NCBI GenBank assembly: GCA_964388965.1
Contig: CAYMCP010000009.1
Coordinates: 1 to 56,466, forward strand
Direction of reading: 5' to 3'
Source: Albibeggiatoa sp964388965
GTDB lineage: Bacteria; Pseudomonadota; Gammaproteobacteria; Beggiatoales; Beggiatoaceae
DNA length: 56,466 nucleotides
Below are positions 34,581 to 43,340 of the stretch, one piece after another. Under the pieces are notes generated by a model. It had not been told where the DNA came from. It worked only from the letters and a program-made list of their open reading frames with translations, and did no database searches. The translations under genes were made by a program, and so were the position numbers. Numbering within the stretch: the stretch's first letter is position 1; every line of letters starts with the position of its first letter.

Positions 34581-35402
34581 TTAAAAATTTTTTACTGATA
34601 ATCGATGCTGTCGGGCGGGAAATTTTTGGTGTAGTATAGCCAAATTATTCGTATCAATATCCGCACATACAACACCAACTCCTCGCCTAATACGTGTCAT
34701 TACACTACCCCAAGGATCAATAATCATACTATCACCATGCGTTTCGCGCCCATTAACGTGATAACCACCTTGATCTGAGGCGATGACATAACACAAATTT
34801 TCAATTGCTCGCGCTCGCAGTAATACTTCCCAATGTGCTTTGCCCGTTGTCGCGGTGAACGCTGCTGGTATAGCAATTAATTCAACATTATGTACAAGCA
34901 TACTTCTGAATAATTCTGGAAAACGCAGATCATAACAAACTGCTAACCCTAGTTTTCCAAAAGGCGTATCAGCGACCACAACGCGACGACCTGCCTCGAT
35001 AGTATTTGATTCTTGATAATGCTCTTGCTGTCCAACAAGTACATCAAACAAGTGCATTTTATCATAACGTGCCAAGCAGTGCCCTGTATTATCAAACAAT
35101 AAACAAGCGGAATAGACTTTATTTGCTTGCTCACTACTAATTGCGACCGTGCCGCCTACGATCCAAATGTCATGCAATTTTGCCTGTTGGGCTAAAAACT
35201 TTTGAATTTCTCCATTTCCCATAGGTTCTTGAATAGCAAGCATATCAGTTTGATGTTTACCCATTTGGGCAAAATTTTCTGGCAATACCGCAAGTTTTGC
35301 GCCCATTTGAGCAGCAGTCTGAATCAACTGGGCGGCTTCGTGTAAATTTGCAGCAACATTACAACCAGAAGCCATTTGTATTGTTGCAATACGATGTGTC
35401 AT
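34581..35402 (-). CDS. Nitrilase-superfamily amidase (Nit1-like)
   Basis: 273 aa with the Glu-Lys-Cys triad: Glu42 in AVLPENFAQMG, Lys115 in RYDKMHLFDV and Cys156 in AVCYDLRFPELFR. The sequence pattern, including LARYDKMHLFDV and WEVLLRARAIENLCYVIA, fits the Nit1 branch, whose members hydrolyse deaminated glutathione formed by side reactions of transaminases. Substrate assignment is by branch, not proven. It stands alone on the minus strand, divergent from the WD40 gene. Confidence 0.9.
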   Translation of the reverse strand: MTHRIATIQMASGCNVAANLHEAAQLIQTAAQMGAKLAVLPENFAQMGKHQTDMLAIQEPMGNGEIQKFLAQQAKLHDIWIVGGTVAISSEQANKVYSACLLFDNTGHCLARYDKMHLFDVLVGQQEHYQESNTIEAGRRVVVADTPFGKLGLAVCYDLRFPELFRSMLVHNVELIAIPAAFTATTGKAHWEVLLRARAIENLCYVIASDQGGYHVNGRETHGDSMIIDPWGSVMTRIRRGVGVVCADIDTNNLAILHQKFPARQHRLSVKNF

Positions 35403-35601
35403 GATAAATTTTCAATTTTTGATTGATGTAGTCAATTCCGCTTTATAATCAAAAAGTTATAGTTTAGAGCTTGGTAATCTTTGATTCTAAAAATAGCCAT
35501 ATTTAAAAAATTGTAGGATTATCCATCTTGAAAATACAACACTAAAATATAGAATTCGCTAAAGTATAAAACTTTCTATAACCAAAACAGGACGAAAACA
35601 A

Positions 35602-36669
35602 ATGCGTTACAGTTGGATGATTTTTATTATATTATTTTCTACACAAGCCCATGCCGTCAAGCCGATTGAAAAATATAAACTAAGCGGGCATCAAGACGGT
35701 ATTTTGTACGCTGCATTTAGTTTAGACGGTAAATATATCGTTACAACAGGCATTAAAACTGCGCGTTTGTGGTCAACTCAAACTGGAAAATTACTAGGTA
35801 GTTTGCGCGGTCACAATGAAAATATTTGGCACGCGAGTTTTAGTCCCGATAATCAAAAAATAGTGACTGCATCACAAGATAAAACCGCAGTGGTATGGGA
35901 TATACAAACGGGTAAACCGCTTAATACGCTAAAAGGTCATGATAATTGGGTGGTTCGTGCTAGTTTCTCAGCCGATAATCAGCAAATTTTAACCGCTTCA
36001 CGCGACAATACAGCACGTTTATGGGATGTGGCAACAGGTAAGCAAATGGCGATGCTACAAGGTCATATTCGTGGCATTGCACACGCTGCATATAGTCCAA
36101 ACGGTCAATATGTGGTAACAGTTGGCATGTTGACAGCGCGGCTATGGAAAGCAGATTCAGCAAAATTAATCCATGAATTACAAGGACATATAAATCATTT
36201 GTATCATGCTGCATTCAGCTTAGATAACCAATTATTAATCACTGCGTCGGAAGATAGAACTGCGCGTGTTTGGTCATTAAAAACAGGAAAATTATTACAA
36301 AATTTAGCAGGACACCATAATCGTGTTTATTTTGCAGCATTTGATGCCGAGGCTAAAAAAGCGGTAACAGCTTCGTATGACAATACTGCTAAAATTTGGG
36401 ATGTGGAAACTGGAACATTATTACATAGTCTAACAGGTCATCAAGACGCACTACGTCAGGCAATTTTCAGTCCTGATGGAAAGTATATTTTAACCGCTTC
36501 GATGGATAATACAGTGCGATTGTGGGACGCAGAAACAGGAAAAATTATTGATGGCATTTCTACACATAATGATTGGGTGACACAAATCGCTTTTCATCCA
36601 ATTGAATCAACTACTTTCATCACCGCAGGCGCAGATAATAAAGCAATTATTTGGATGATTTCTGAGTAA
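35602..36669 (+). CDS. Exported WD40-repeat beta-propeller protein
   Basis: 355 aa with a signal peptide (SWMIFIILFSTQAHA). The rest is made of eight WD40 repeats of about 42 residues, each opening with an H-x-x-x-(V/I/L) strand and closing with (L/V/I)W followed by xxxTGK, for example FSPDNQKIVTASQDKT followed by VVWDIQTGK. There is no catalytic domain, linker or other module, so this is a free-standing propeller in the periplasm or outside the cell, probably a protein-interaction platform. Partners are unknown; both flanking genes point the other way. Confidence 0.9.
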   Translation: MRYSWMIFIILFSTQAHAVKPIEKYKLSGHQDGILYAAFSLDGKYIVTTGIKTARLWSTQTGKLLGSLRGHNENIWHASFSPDNQKIVTASQDKTAVVWDIQTGKPLNTLKGHDNWVVRASFSADNQQILTASRDNTARLWDVATGKQMAMLQGHIRGIAHAAYSPNGQYVVTVGMLTARLWKADSAKLIHELQGHINHLYHAAFSLDNQLLITASEDRTARVWSLKTGKLLQNLAGHHNRVYFAAFDAEAKKAVTASYDNTAKIWDVETGTLLHSLTGHQDALRQAIFSPDGKYILTASMDNTVRLWDAETGKIIDGISTHNDWVTQIAFHPIESTTFITAGADNKAIIWMISE

Positions 36670-36757
36670 TTTACCATTCTTCGCACAAAGCGAAACAAAA
36701 GTAAAAAAATCATAGTGAATTCTGTTTCAGCGATCTTAGCATTTGAAACGGGATTCA

Positions 36758-37684
36758 TTAAGTTAAAAGATTAAAATCTGGATGTGCATTCAAAAAATCA
36801 GCAACGGTAATGGGTTTACCGCCCGCTTTTTGTACTTTTAGCAATCTTAAAATACCCTCACCTGTTGCAATATCAATCCCTTGTTTTTCTGCTCTGACGA
36901 TTGTTCCTGCTGGTTGGTTACTTATTTCATCAACTGCGTGTGCTTGCCAAATTCTTAATGTCATACCTGCTATTTCTGCTTGTGTTACGGGCGAAGGATT
37001 AAATGCACGTACTTTATTTGCTAAAATCTTAGCAGATTGAGAAAAATCTAATTTTGCTTCAATTTTTTCTATTTTATGCGCATAGGTTGCTAATTCATCA
37101 CTTTGTGGGTTAGGTTTTAATTTTTCTATCATATCAATATGTTGTGCTAAAAATTCTGCGCCGATTCGTGACAAACGATCATGTAAACTTTGCCCTGTAT
37201 CTTCTGGTGAAATATCACATTCCACTTTTGCTAATATATCACCAGTATCTAATCCTGCATCCATTTTCATTAATGTTATACCAGTGATTTTATCACCTGC
37301 CATAATAGCGCGTTGAATAGGTGCTGCACCACGCCAATACGGTAAAATAGAAGCGTGAACATTGACACAACCCAACTTTGGTGCATCTAATACAGCCTTG
37401 GGTAAAATTAAACCATAAGCAACTACTACCATTAAATCCGCCGCTAAATTTTGTAATATTACTTTGGCTTCAGGGTTTTTTAAAGTTTTTGGTTGATAAA
37501 TAGGAATGTTGTGTTCAAGTGCTAATTTTTTAACTGGACTGGCTTGTAATTTTCGACCACGCCCTGCGGGTCTGTCGGGCTGCGTATAAACTGCAATAAC
37601 TTCATGCTGTGAATCAATCAAGACTTGTAAACAAGGTACGGAAAAATCTGGCGTACCTGCAAAAATAATGCGTTTTTTAATCAT
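36758..37684 (-). CDS. fmt: Methionyl-tRNA formyltransferase
   Basis: 308 aa, the usual length. It formylates initiator Met-tRNA with 10-formyl-tetrahydrofolate. Signatures: IIFAGTPDFSVPCLQVL at the N-terminus, VVAYGLILPKAVL, the active-site LGCVNVHASILPYWRGAAPIQ containing the conserved Asn and His, and MKMDAGLDTGDIL with the conserved Asp. The C-terminal tRNA-binding domain has RAFNPSPVTQ. It starts three bases after def, which removes the formyl group after translation; the def-fmt pair is the usual order. Confidence 0.97.
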   Translation of the reverse strand: MIKKRIIFAGTPDFSVPCLQVLIDSQHEVIAVYTQPDRPAGRGRKLQASPVKKLALEHNIPIYQPKTLKNPEAKVILQNLAADLMVVVAYGLILPKAVLDAPKLGCVNVHASILPYWRGAAPIQRAIMAGDKITGITLMKMDAGLDTGDILAKVECDISPEDTGQSLHDRLSRIGAEFLAQHIDMIEKLKPNPQSDELATYAHKIEKIEAKLDFSQSAKILANKVRAFNPSPVTQAEIAGMTLRIWQAHAVDEISNQPAGTIVRAEKQGIDIATGEGILRLLKVQKAGGKPITVADFLNAHPDFNLLT

Positions 37685-37687
37685 AAA

Positions 37688-38191
37688 TTAAGCTGCTTTC
37701 CGGTTTTGCTTTTCCAATCTTTTAGCAATGCGCTGGCGTTTTAATGGTGATAAATAATCCACAAATAATTTGCCTTTCAGATGGTCTATTTCATGTTGAA
37801 TGCAAATTGCTAATAATCCACTTGCTTCTAAGATAAATGGTTCGCCATTTTGATTTAATGCTTCAACAGTCACGTTAGCGGCACGGAGCACGGTTTCGTA
37901 CACATTCGGTACAGATATACATCCCTCATCATAAGTGGCATCCCCTTGTGACTGGATAATTTTTGGATTAATAAGGCACAATGGATTAGTTTTATCTTCG
38001 CTGACGTCAATCACAACAACTTGTCTATGTACATTGACTTGCGTTGCAGCTAAACCAATACCCGGTGCTTGATACATGGTTTCAAACATATCATCCACTA
38101 ATTTCCGCACTTTTGGCGTAACTTGCTTAACAGGTTTTGCTTCAGTGCGTAAACGTGGATCCGGAAAAATCAAAATATCTAACAATGCCAT
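37688..38191 (-). CDS. def: Peptide deformylase
   Basis: 167 aa, type 1 deformylase. All three motifs are present: GIGLAATQV, EGCISVP with the metal-binding Cys91, and QHEIDHLKG with His133, Glu134 and His137. It removes the N-formyl group from new proteins and probably uses iron. It is the first gene of the def-fmt pair. The ATG at 38191 follows a GGTAA-type weak ribosome binding site. Confidence 0.97.
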   Translation of the reverse strand: MALLDILIFPDPRLRTEAKPVKQVTPKVRKLVDDMFETMYQAPGIGLAATQVNVHRQVVVIDVSEDKTNPLCLINPKIIQSQGDATYDEGCISVPNVYETVLRAANVTVEALNQNGEPFILEASGLLAICIQHEIDHLKGKLFVDYLSPLKRQRIAKRLEKQNRKAA

Positions 38192-38523
38192 CAGTTTATC
38201 TGTTACCTTTTAGTTTATGAAACCTAGTAGAATGTATTATAAATTTTAGCCAACGCAAAGTGGGCTTTTGATTTTAATGGAATTAAGCAAATTTGTCCAA
38301 CAATTCATTTGCGTGACAATTTTCAATTTGAAACCTACTAAAATAGCTAGGCAGGTTGAGTCAGCCCAGCCAACATGGATGTCATCCAATCATTTTAACC
38401 ATTAAAATATTATTATTTTCATTATCAGCTATAAAAATAATCTATATTTTTGAAAAATATTTAGTTTGTAAAAGCAATTATTCCCACCATGATAGTAGGC
38501 TGTGATAAATAAAAGGTTTGTCT
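38192..38523. other. Divergent intergenic region, no gene seen
   Basis: About 330 AT-rich bases between the divergent def and the conserved hypothetical gene; promoters for both should be here. A short GGTTGAG...CAGCC-type imperfect inverted sequence occurs near 38353-38370, but no convincing terminator, repeat family or RNA is visible. Confidence 0.4.
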
Positions 38524-39234
38524 ATGAAATTTTTAAATAATAGTGGTGCTGCAATGGGTGCTGAAGATGCCGAAGATATAAAGCAACCTGTTGAAATCGT
38601 AAAACAAAAAATTATTGAATTGCAACAACAATTAGCAAGTTTAGGCTTTGGTGCAGAGCAACGTGGTGAATTGTTATTAGAATTAGGTTATGAATATCTT
38701 AAATTGGAGCAAGAGGATGAAAATGCAGAAGCGTGGCGTATAGGACGACAAGCATTTAACTTATTTGCATCATTAGAAAATTGGGAAAACGCAGTACAAG
38801 CGTGCGACGTGATGTTTAAAGCTAATCAACCTGAATCACTTGTTGCGCTAGGCAATGCAGTGTGGTTAGCTGTCACGTTTCCAATTGATCCAGAGCTTAG
38901 TATTATGGTATTGGAACACATCGTTGAAGAAACACCACCAGAATCCGACGGGGCAGCCGTCGCCGCTGCGACCGCGCACTATATCACTGATTTGAGAGTG
39001 GAAGATGAAAAACGACGCGAAAACTTATTATTTTTTACTAATCAACTACTAGCTAAAGTTGCCCGTCGTCACGGCGAAGTCGAAACGCAAGCGCAATTTG
39101 ACGCATGGCTCAAAAAATTGGAATTACATGATCCAGAAAAATTTTTAAATCGATTGGGACAGGTGCTTAATATCATGGTGCAAGATGATTGGTGGGTTGA
39201 TCGTGATGCCTTGCGCGAAAGTTTGCCTGAATAG
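38524..39234 (+). CDS. Conserved hypothetical helical-repeat protein
   Basis: 236 aa from ATG 38524 with AAAAGG upstream; a TTG six bases earlier is less likely. The soluble, acidic, all-helical sequence looks like degenerate tetratricopeptide helices (LLLELGYEYLKLEQ, AEAWRIGRQAFNLFASLENWENAVQACD, ESLVALGNAVWLAVTF). No signal peptide or catalytic motif. I do not know a named function. It converges on zipA with no intergenic space, which may reflect a conserved neighbourhood but says little about role. Confidence 0.78.
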   Translation: MKFLNNSGAAMGAEDAEDIKQPVEIVKQKIIELQQQLASLGFGAEQRGELLLELGYEYLKLEQEDENAEAWRIGRQAFNLFASLENWENAVQACDVMFKANQPESLVALGNAVWLAVTFPIDPELSIMVLEHIVEETPPESDGAAVAAATAHYITDLRVEDEKRRENLLFFTNQLLAKVARRHGEVETQAQFDAWLKKLELHDPEKFLNRLGQVLNIMVQDDWWVDRDALRESLPE

Positions 39235-39951
39235 CTAATTTTGCTCTTCTTTTTCTAACTCGTATCGGCTGATTTTATCACGTAAAGCGTCAATCATTTC
39301 TTGATCTAGTATGTATTGGCGTTCATTCGTTAGTGTGCCTTCTAAATTTTCCGCCACCCTTTTTGCCGTATTTAACATTAATTCAAATGCGACACGTCCA
39401 CCAAATGCGCCGGGTAATTGCATAAAAAAAACTAATCCAGCACTTCTAAAAATATCCATTTCTTTTGGATTAAATGTGCCCGGATTTAGAATATTTGCCA
39501 CACTAAAAATAGCATCTTTTACCTTAATTTCACCGACACCGTAATGGTGAAAAATTTCTAACTTGCCGTATGACATGCCTTGATCTTGTAAAACAGTAAA
39601 AATGTCAGTACCTAAAAATCCTTCTTCTTGATCCGGTAGTACAAATAATGCAATAATTAATTCAGGTTCAGGACGTGATTTATTGATTGGTTTTTCTTCC
39701 TCAGTTTTCTTTTTAATAGGTTCGTCTGGTTCATCCGTTACTTTTGATTCAGCTATTTCAGGGTCGGTAATAGATTCGATTTTTTCTACTGTTTTCTCCG
39801 ACATATCATCGAGTAAAGGATCAGCATCAAAATACTCATTATCGAAAAATTCATTGTCTACACGACGTGTACGACGGTATAACCATACAAAGCCGACAAT
39901 CACAACGCCAATCAAGCCCCAAAAATAAGTTGGATTTTGTAAGAGTTCCAT
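39235..39951 (-). CDS. zipA: Cell division protein ZipA
   Basis: 238 aa. An N-terminal membrane anchor (YFWGLIGVVIVGFVWLYRR) is followed by an acidic, Pro/Glu/Lys-rich linker of about 65 residues and the C-terminal FtsZ-binding domain: ELIIALFVLPDQEEGFLG, KLEIFHHYGVGEIKVKDAIFSVANIL, NPGTFNPKEMD and FFMQLPGAFGGRVAFELML. ZipA tethers FtsZ to the inner membrane. The usual neighbours smc and ligA are not adjacent, since the gene upstream encodes a DUF2798 protein. Confidence 0.93.
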   Translation of the reverse strand: MELLQNPTYFWGLIGVVIVGFVWLYRRTRRVDNEFFDNEYFDADPLLDDMSEKTVEKIESITDPEIAESKVTDEPDEPIKKKTEEEKPINKSRPEPELIIALFVLPDQEEGFLGTDIFTVLQDQGMSYGKLEIFHHYGVGEIKVKDAIFSVANILNPGTFNPKEMDIFRSAGLVFFMQLPGAFGGRVAFELMLNTAKRVAENLEGTLTNERQYILDQEMIDALRDKISRYELEKEEQN

Positions 39952-40028
39952 TTCTATTACTCAAAATAAATAGTGAATATTATCAGTTTAACAATGAATT
40001 GATTATAACCCAAACTTTATGTGACTGA

Positions 40029-40262
40029 CTAAATCTTAGGCTTTTCAGTTACCCGGTCGGTTAATTTATGTACGAGAGGAGAAACGATTAACATGACCGG
40101 GTAGGCAATACTGAAGGCAAATAGCCATGCTTTTAACCAAATGCTGATAATATTGTCCACCAAACCCATGTTAAAAATGCTAATAATCAAGGACATCAAA
40201 CATGACATCAGTAATGCCATAAAAAAACTAAATACAAATTTACGATATTTGTCGTCAATCAT
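40029..40262 (-). CDS. DUF2798 small membrane protein
   Basis: 77 aa from ATG 40262, which has AGGA seven bases upstream; an ATG ten codons earlier lacks this. Two membrane segments: VFSFFMALLMSCLMSLIISIFN and AWLFAFSIAYPVMLIVSPLV. The pattern FxMALLMSxxMS, then a Gly/Asn loop, a WLKAW motif and VSPLVHKL fits DUF2798. The family has no established function. It lies between zipA and the divergent TolC-family gene. Confidence 0.8.
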   Translation of the reverse strand: MIDDKYRKFVFSFFMALLMSCLMSLIISIFNMGLVDNIISIWLKAWLFAFSIAYPVMLIVSPLVHKLTDRVTEKPKI

Positions 40263-40445
40263 TGTCAATCCTATGAGTAAGTTAAACTGCATTTTATCTA
40301 TACTTCATGCAAAATTTAGGACATTGGTTTAAAAAAACGTTTAATCTTTTCTGTTTTAACATTGAAAAAATAATAATTTTAGTATACGGTGGAAAGGTCA
40401 AACTTGTACTGGGAATAGTGAGTTATCCACATGGAGATCAAATAA

Positions 40446-42047
40446 ATGCACTGGAAAAGAAAAAAATGGCAATTGATCGTTTTGTTGTTATTACCGTCGT
40501 TTAGCATAGCTGAGTCAAAGTTATCTAGCGATACAATTAGCCTAATGGACGCTGCGCAAATTACCATCGAAAATTCTCCGCAAATCCTATTGCAAACATT
40601 GGTGCTTGAAGGCGCAAGAGCAGGCGAGCAAATTCAGGCCGGTGCGTTCGATTGGACAACATACGCAACAATTGGCGGCGGACAAGAACGTTCACCGCGT
40701 TTTGAGCAACCCGATAAAGCATATTTACCGACTGGTGCGCGTTTAGACCGCGACTCATTTAAAGCAATGGCAGGTATTTCTAAATTATTCCGTAATGGTA
40801 TGGTGTCCAATTTTTCGGTCAATATGATAAAAACAGACCCCTATTTAACGGATTTAGACCCATCTAAAAATAAAGATAATGCTAGAATAATTAATACCAG
40901 TGTTGTGAAATTTACCTTAAAAGTACCCTTTTTGAAAGGTGCGGGGGCTGTCTCTGCTCAGGCAGACGAAAAAGCAGCACAATTAAATCGTAAAGCGGCA
41001 GAATACACTTTTGAGTATTTTGTAACTAATACCTTGCTGAATACAGTACAAGCTTATTGGAATTACAAAGCGGCTCAAGTTAATTTAAAAGTACAAACAG
41101 ACTCCAAAGAACGTGTCACTAAAATTATTGAGCGAGTTAAAACTGTCGTTGCGAAGCAGAGTAATCCTAGTCGATATGATTCAGATTTACAACGTTTGCA
41201 TGGTTATTTAGCGGATAAAAAACGTAATTTATCTGCTGCGAAAGAGTTGTTAAATACCAATCGCAATATTTTGGCGACTAGTTTGGGTATTCCCGCAACA
41301 GAGGCTAAAAATATCGGTTTTGCGGAAGAAAAATTTTCAGATAATTGGTTAGAGGTGTCAAAACGGTTTAATAATGAATTTATGCAAAATCATTTAGTCA
41401 ATTTGGCATTACAAAATCGCTTAGATTTGAAAGCAGAAGAGTTAAAACATGAAGCCAATGCAATAAAATTAGAAAAAGCACGTAAAGACTTGTTACCTTC
41501 GTTAGATTTAGATTTAACGGCTGCCTCACATGGTTTAGAATTTGGCAGCAATACGGATGCTTATTTTAGTTCGCTGCATGAAAGAACAGAGGGTTTTGAT
41601 GCAACTGCTTATTTATCAATTAGATACCCGTTAGGTAATAATCGTGCCAAAGGTGGTTTAATAGTAGCCAAGACCGCACACCAACGCTCTTTAATTTCTT
41701 TAAATGAGTCAAGACGTAAAATTAAAATCCAGCTTAATACCTCAGTCGGTTCATTAGAGCAAGCATTAGGGCAAGTCGAAGATGCTAAGGAATCAGTTGA
41801 TTTATATCAACAATCATTTACTGGATTTAGAGGCTCTATCACGGATGATTTGCAAACTAATGTTGTATTCCAAATCATGGATACGGAAACTAAACTGATT
41901 GAAGCGCAAGCGGATTATGTGTCTGCGTTATTTAACTTAGCAAATACGATTGCAAGCTTACGTTTTCAAACTGGTACGCTAGTCAATTCAATCGACGGTA
42001 TGCAGCAAGTTAGCTTGCAAGATGTCACGACGTTACCGGAATTATGA
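40446..42047 (+). CDS. TolC-family outer-membrane efflux protein
   Basis: 533 aa with a signal peptide (QLIVLLLLPSFSIA). The TolC-type helical hairpin repeats are visible in both halves (ISLMDAAQITIENSPQILL, RLDLKAEELKHEANAIKLEKARKDLLPSLDL), and the second half ends with VVFQIMDTETKLIEAQADYVSALFNLANTI, the usual final helix. It forms the outer-membrane tunnel of a tripartite exporter. No membrane-fusion or pump gene is adjacent, so the partner is elsewhere. GGAG nine bases before the ATG is the ribosome binding site. Confidence 0.9.
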   Translation: MHWKRKKWQLIVLLLLPSFSIAESKLSSDTISLMDAAQITIENSPQILLQTLVLEGARAGEQIQAGAFDWTTYATIGGGQERSPRFEQPDKAYLPTGARLDRDSFKAMAGISKLFRNGMVSNFSVNMIKTDPYLTDLDPSKNKDNARIINTSVVKFTLKVPFLKGAGAVSAQADEKAAQLNRKAAEYTFEYFVTNTLLNTVQAYWNYKAAQVNLKVQTDSKERVTKIIERVKTVVAKQSNPSRYDSDLQRLHGYLADKKRNLSAAKELLNTNRNILATSLGIPATEAKNIGFAEEKFSDNWLEVSKRFNNEFMQNHLVNLALQNRLDLKAEELKHEANAIKLEKARKDLLPSLDLDLTAASHGLEFGSNTDAYFSSLHERTEGFDATAYLSIRYPLGNNRAKGGLIVAKTAHQRSLISLNESRRKIKIQLNTSVGSLEQALGQVEDAKESVDLYQQSFTGFRGSITDDLQTNVVFQIMDTETKLIEAQADYVSALFNLANTIASLRFQTGTLVNSIDGMQQVSLQDVTTLPEL

Positions 42048-42053
42048 TGGCTT

Positions 42054-42098
42054 TTAGGATTGCTAATCTTTAAAAAAATTGGCAGTCCTAGATTTTAA
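42054..42098 (+). terminator. Possible terminator after the TolC-family gene
   Basis: A ten-base-pair stem (with two G-T pairs) TTAGGATTGC/GCAGTCCTAG encloses an AT-rich loop and is followed by ATTTTAAAA. It begins seven bases after the stop codon. The T-tract is short, so the call is tentative. Confidence 0.4.
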
Positions 42099-42135
42099 AA
42101 TGATTGCATATTTCTAAACAAAATAATGAAAAATA

Positions 42136-42636
42136 ATGAAAATATTTATTTTAGGCTTTTTGGCTGTATTGATGGTAAGTTGCGGATTTCAATTACGTGG
42201 CACGATGGATTATGGTGTAAATACAGTGTATGTACAATCAGAAGGTGCTGATATATTAGCAAATCAAGTTAAGCAATATTTGACTAGTCAATCAAAGGTT
42301 TCAATTGCAAGTTCTGCTCAACAAGCAGAAGCGATCATTTTACTTAGTGAGCAAAAGTTAGATCGTCGTGTATTAACAATCTCTGCAATTTCAGGTCGAT
42401 TGGAAGAGGTTGAATTAAATTTTCAAGTTAAAGTCGCAATCCACAGACCAGATGACACGGTATTACTCGCCCCACAAAAATTAATTTATGTTCGGGATTA
42501 TAGCTTTAATGAAAGAGCGGTATTGGCGATGGGAGCGGAAGAAGAAATGTTGCGTAAGGAGTTGTTGCAGGAGGCGACATTGCAGGTGTTGCGGATGTTG
42601 CAGGCAGTGAATAGCACAAAACAGGTAGGGCAATAA
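42136..42636 (+). CDS. lptE: LPS-assembly lipoprotein LptE
   Basis: 166 aa with a lipobox LMVSC directly followed by GFQLRG, the start of almost every LptE. The body alternates beta strands and helices (VNTVYVQSEGADILANQVKQYL, AIILLSEQKLDRRVLTISAISGRLEEVELNFQVKVAIH, RDYSFNERAVLAMGAEEEML). LptE plugs LptD to insert lipopolysaccharide into the outer membrane. In E. coli and relatives the gene follows leuS and precedes holA; here it stands between a TolC-family gene and the convergent rpmG. Confidence 0.93.
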   Translation: MKIFILGFLAVLMVSCGFQLRGTMDYGVNTVYVQSEGADILANQVKQYLTSQSKVSIASSAQQAEAIILLSEQKLDRRVLTISAISGRLEEVELNFQVKVAIHRPDDTVLLAPQKLIYVRDYSFNERAVLAMGAEEEMLRKELLQEATLQVLRMLQAVNSTKQVGQ

Positions 42637-42691
42637 TTATCACCCTACGCTTGCAATAAATACAGGTTGCGTGTTCATAGTCTGCATTAGA

Positions 42692-42847
42692 TTACTTAAT
42701 CTTTGCTTCCTTGTACTCCACATGTTTACGCACTTTTGGATCGTATTTTTTGAAAACTAATTTGTCTGGTGTAGAACGTTTATTCTTAGTAGTCGTATAA
42801 AAATGACCTGTACCCGCAGTTGAAACTAATTTAATTTTATCACGCAT
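42692..42847 (-). CDS. rpmG: 50S ribosomal protein L33
   Basis: 51 aa, found on the minus strand 15 bases after rpmB. The translation begins MRDKIKLVSTAGTGHFYTTT and continues with KNKRSTPDKLVFKKYDP to a basic VRKHVEYKEAKIK end. It is the Cys-free (zinc-independent) form typical of gammaproteobacteria: no CxxC pair is present. The rpmB-rpmG order is the standard one. Confidence 0.97.
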   Translation of the reverse strand: MRDKIKLVSTAGTGHFYTTTKNKRSTPDKLVFKKYDPKVRKHVEYKEAKIK

Positions 42848-42862
42848 AGGATAATTACTCCG

Positions 42863-43099
42863 TTAAATTTTGAAACCACGATTACGCATATCAGCTAAAA
42901 CGGAATCAATCCCTTTTTTATCAATGATGCGCATACCTTGACGAGAAACACGTAATTTTACCCAACGGTTTTCACTTTCAACCCAAAAACGATGAGTATG
43001 TAAGTTAGGTAAAAAACGGCGACGTGTTTTATTATTCGCATGAGAGACATTATTGCCAGACATTGGGCGTTTGCCTGTCACTTCACAAACTCGAGACAT
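42863..43099 (-). CDS. rpmB: 50S ribosomal protein L28
   Basis: 78 aa, full length. Begins SRVCEVTGKRPMSGNNVSHANN and continues with TRRRFLPNLHTHRFW, the family hallmark. No zinc-binding cysteine quartet is present (one Cys only), as in most gammaproteobacterial L28. It starts the rpmB-rpmG operon; GGAGG about five bases before the ATG (on the minus strand) is a strong ribosome binding site. Confidence 0.97.
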   Translation of the reverse strand: MSRVCEVTGKRPMSGNNVSHANNKTRRRFLPNLHTHRFWVESENRWVKLRVSRQGMRIIDKKGIDSVLADMRNRGFKI

Positions 43100-43302
43100 A
43101 ACAATCCTCCGTAAATCCTAGAAAAAAGTAAACCGAGAATTCTAGCAAAATTTTGATAAATCGGCAATTACCAATTCAGCCATTCTCAACTTAAAACAAT
43201 AGTGTAACAACGTTAATCACGATGGGCGCAATTGATTTGATGAATTAAATTTCATTATAGATAGGGTTTAAATTGAGGACAAAGAGAGCCGCGTTGATAA
43301 AA

Positions 43303-43333
43303 AAATCATAAAGGTGTGCTGTCTAACACACCT
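43303..43333 (-). terminator. Rho-independent terminator of the kinase/regulator operon
   Basis: A seven-base-pair stem AGGTGTG/CACACCT with an eight-base loop lies just beyond the stop of the double-receiver gene. It is followed on the minus strand by TTTATGATTTTTTT, a good T-tract. Confidence 0.75.
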
Positions 43334-43340
43334 CGATTTA

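Noticed and set aside
42625..42648. GTAGGG/CCCTAC hairpin over the lptE stop codon
   Set aside because: No T-tract follows in either direction, so it is not called a terminator.
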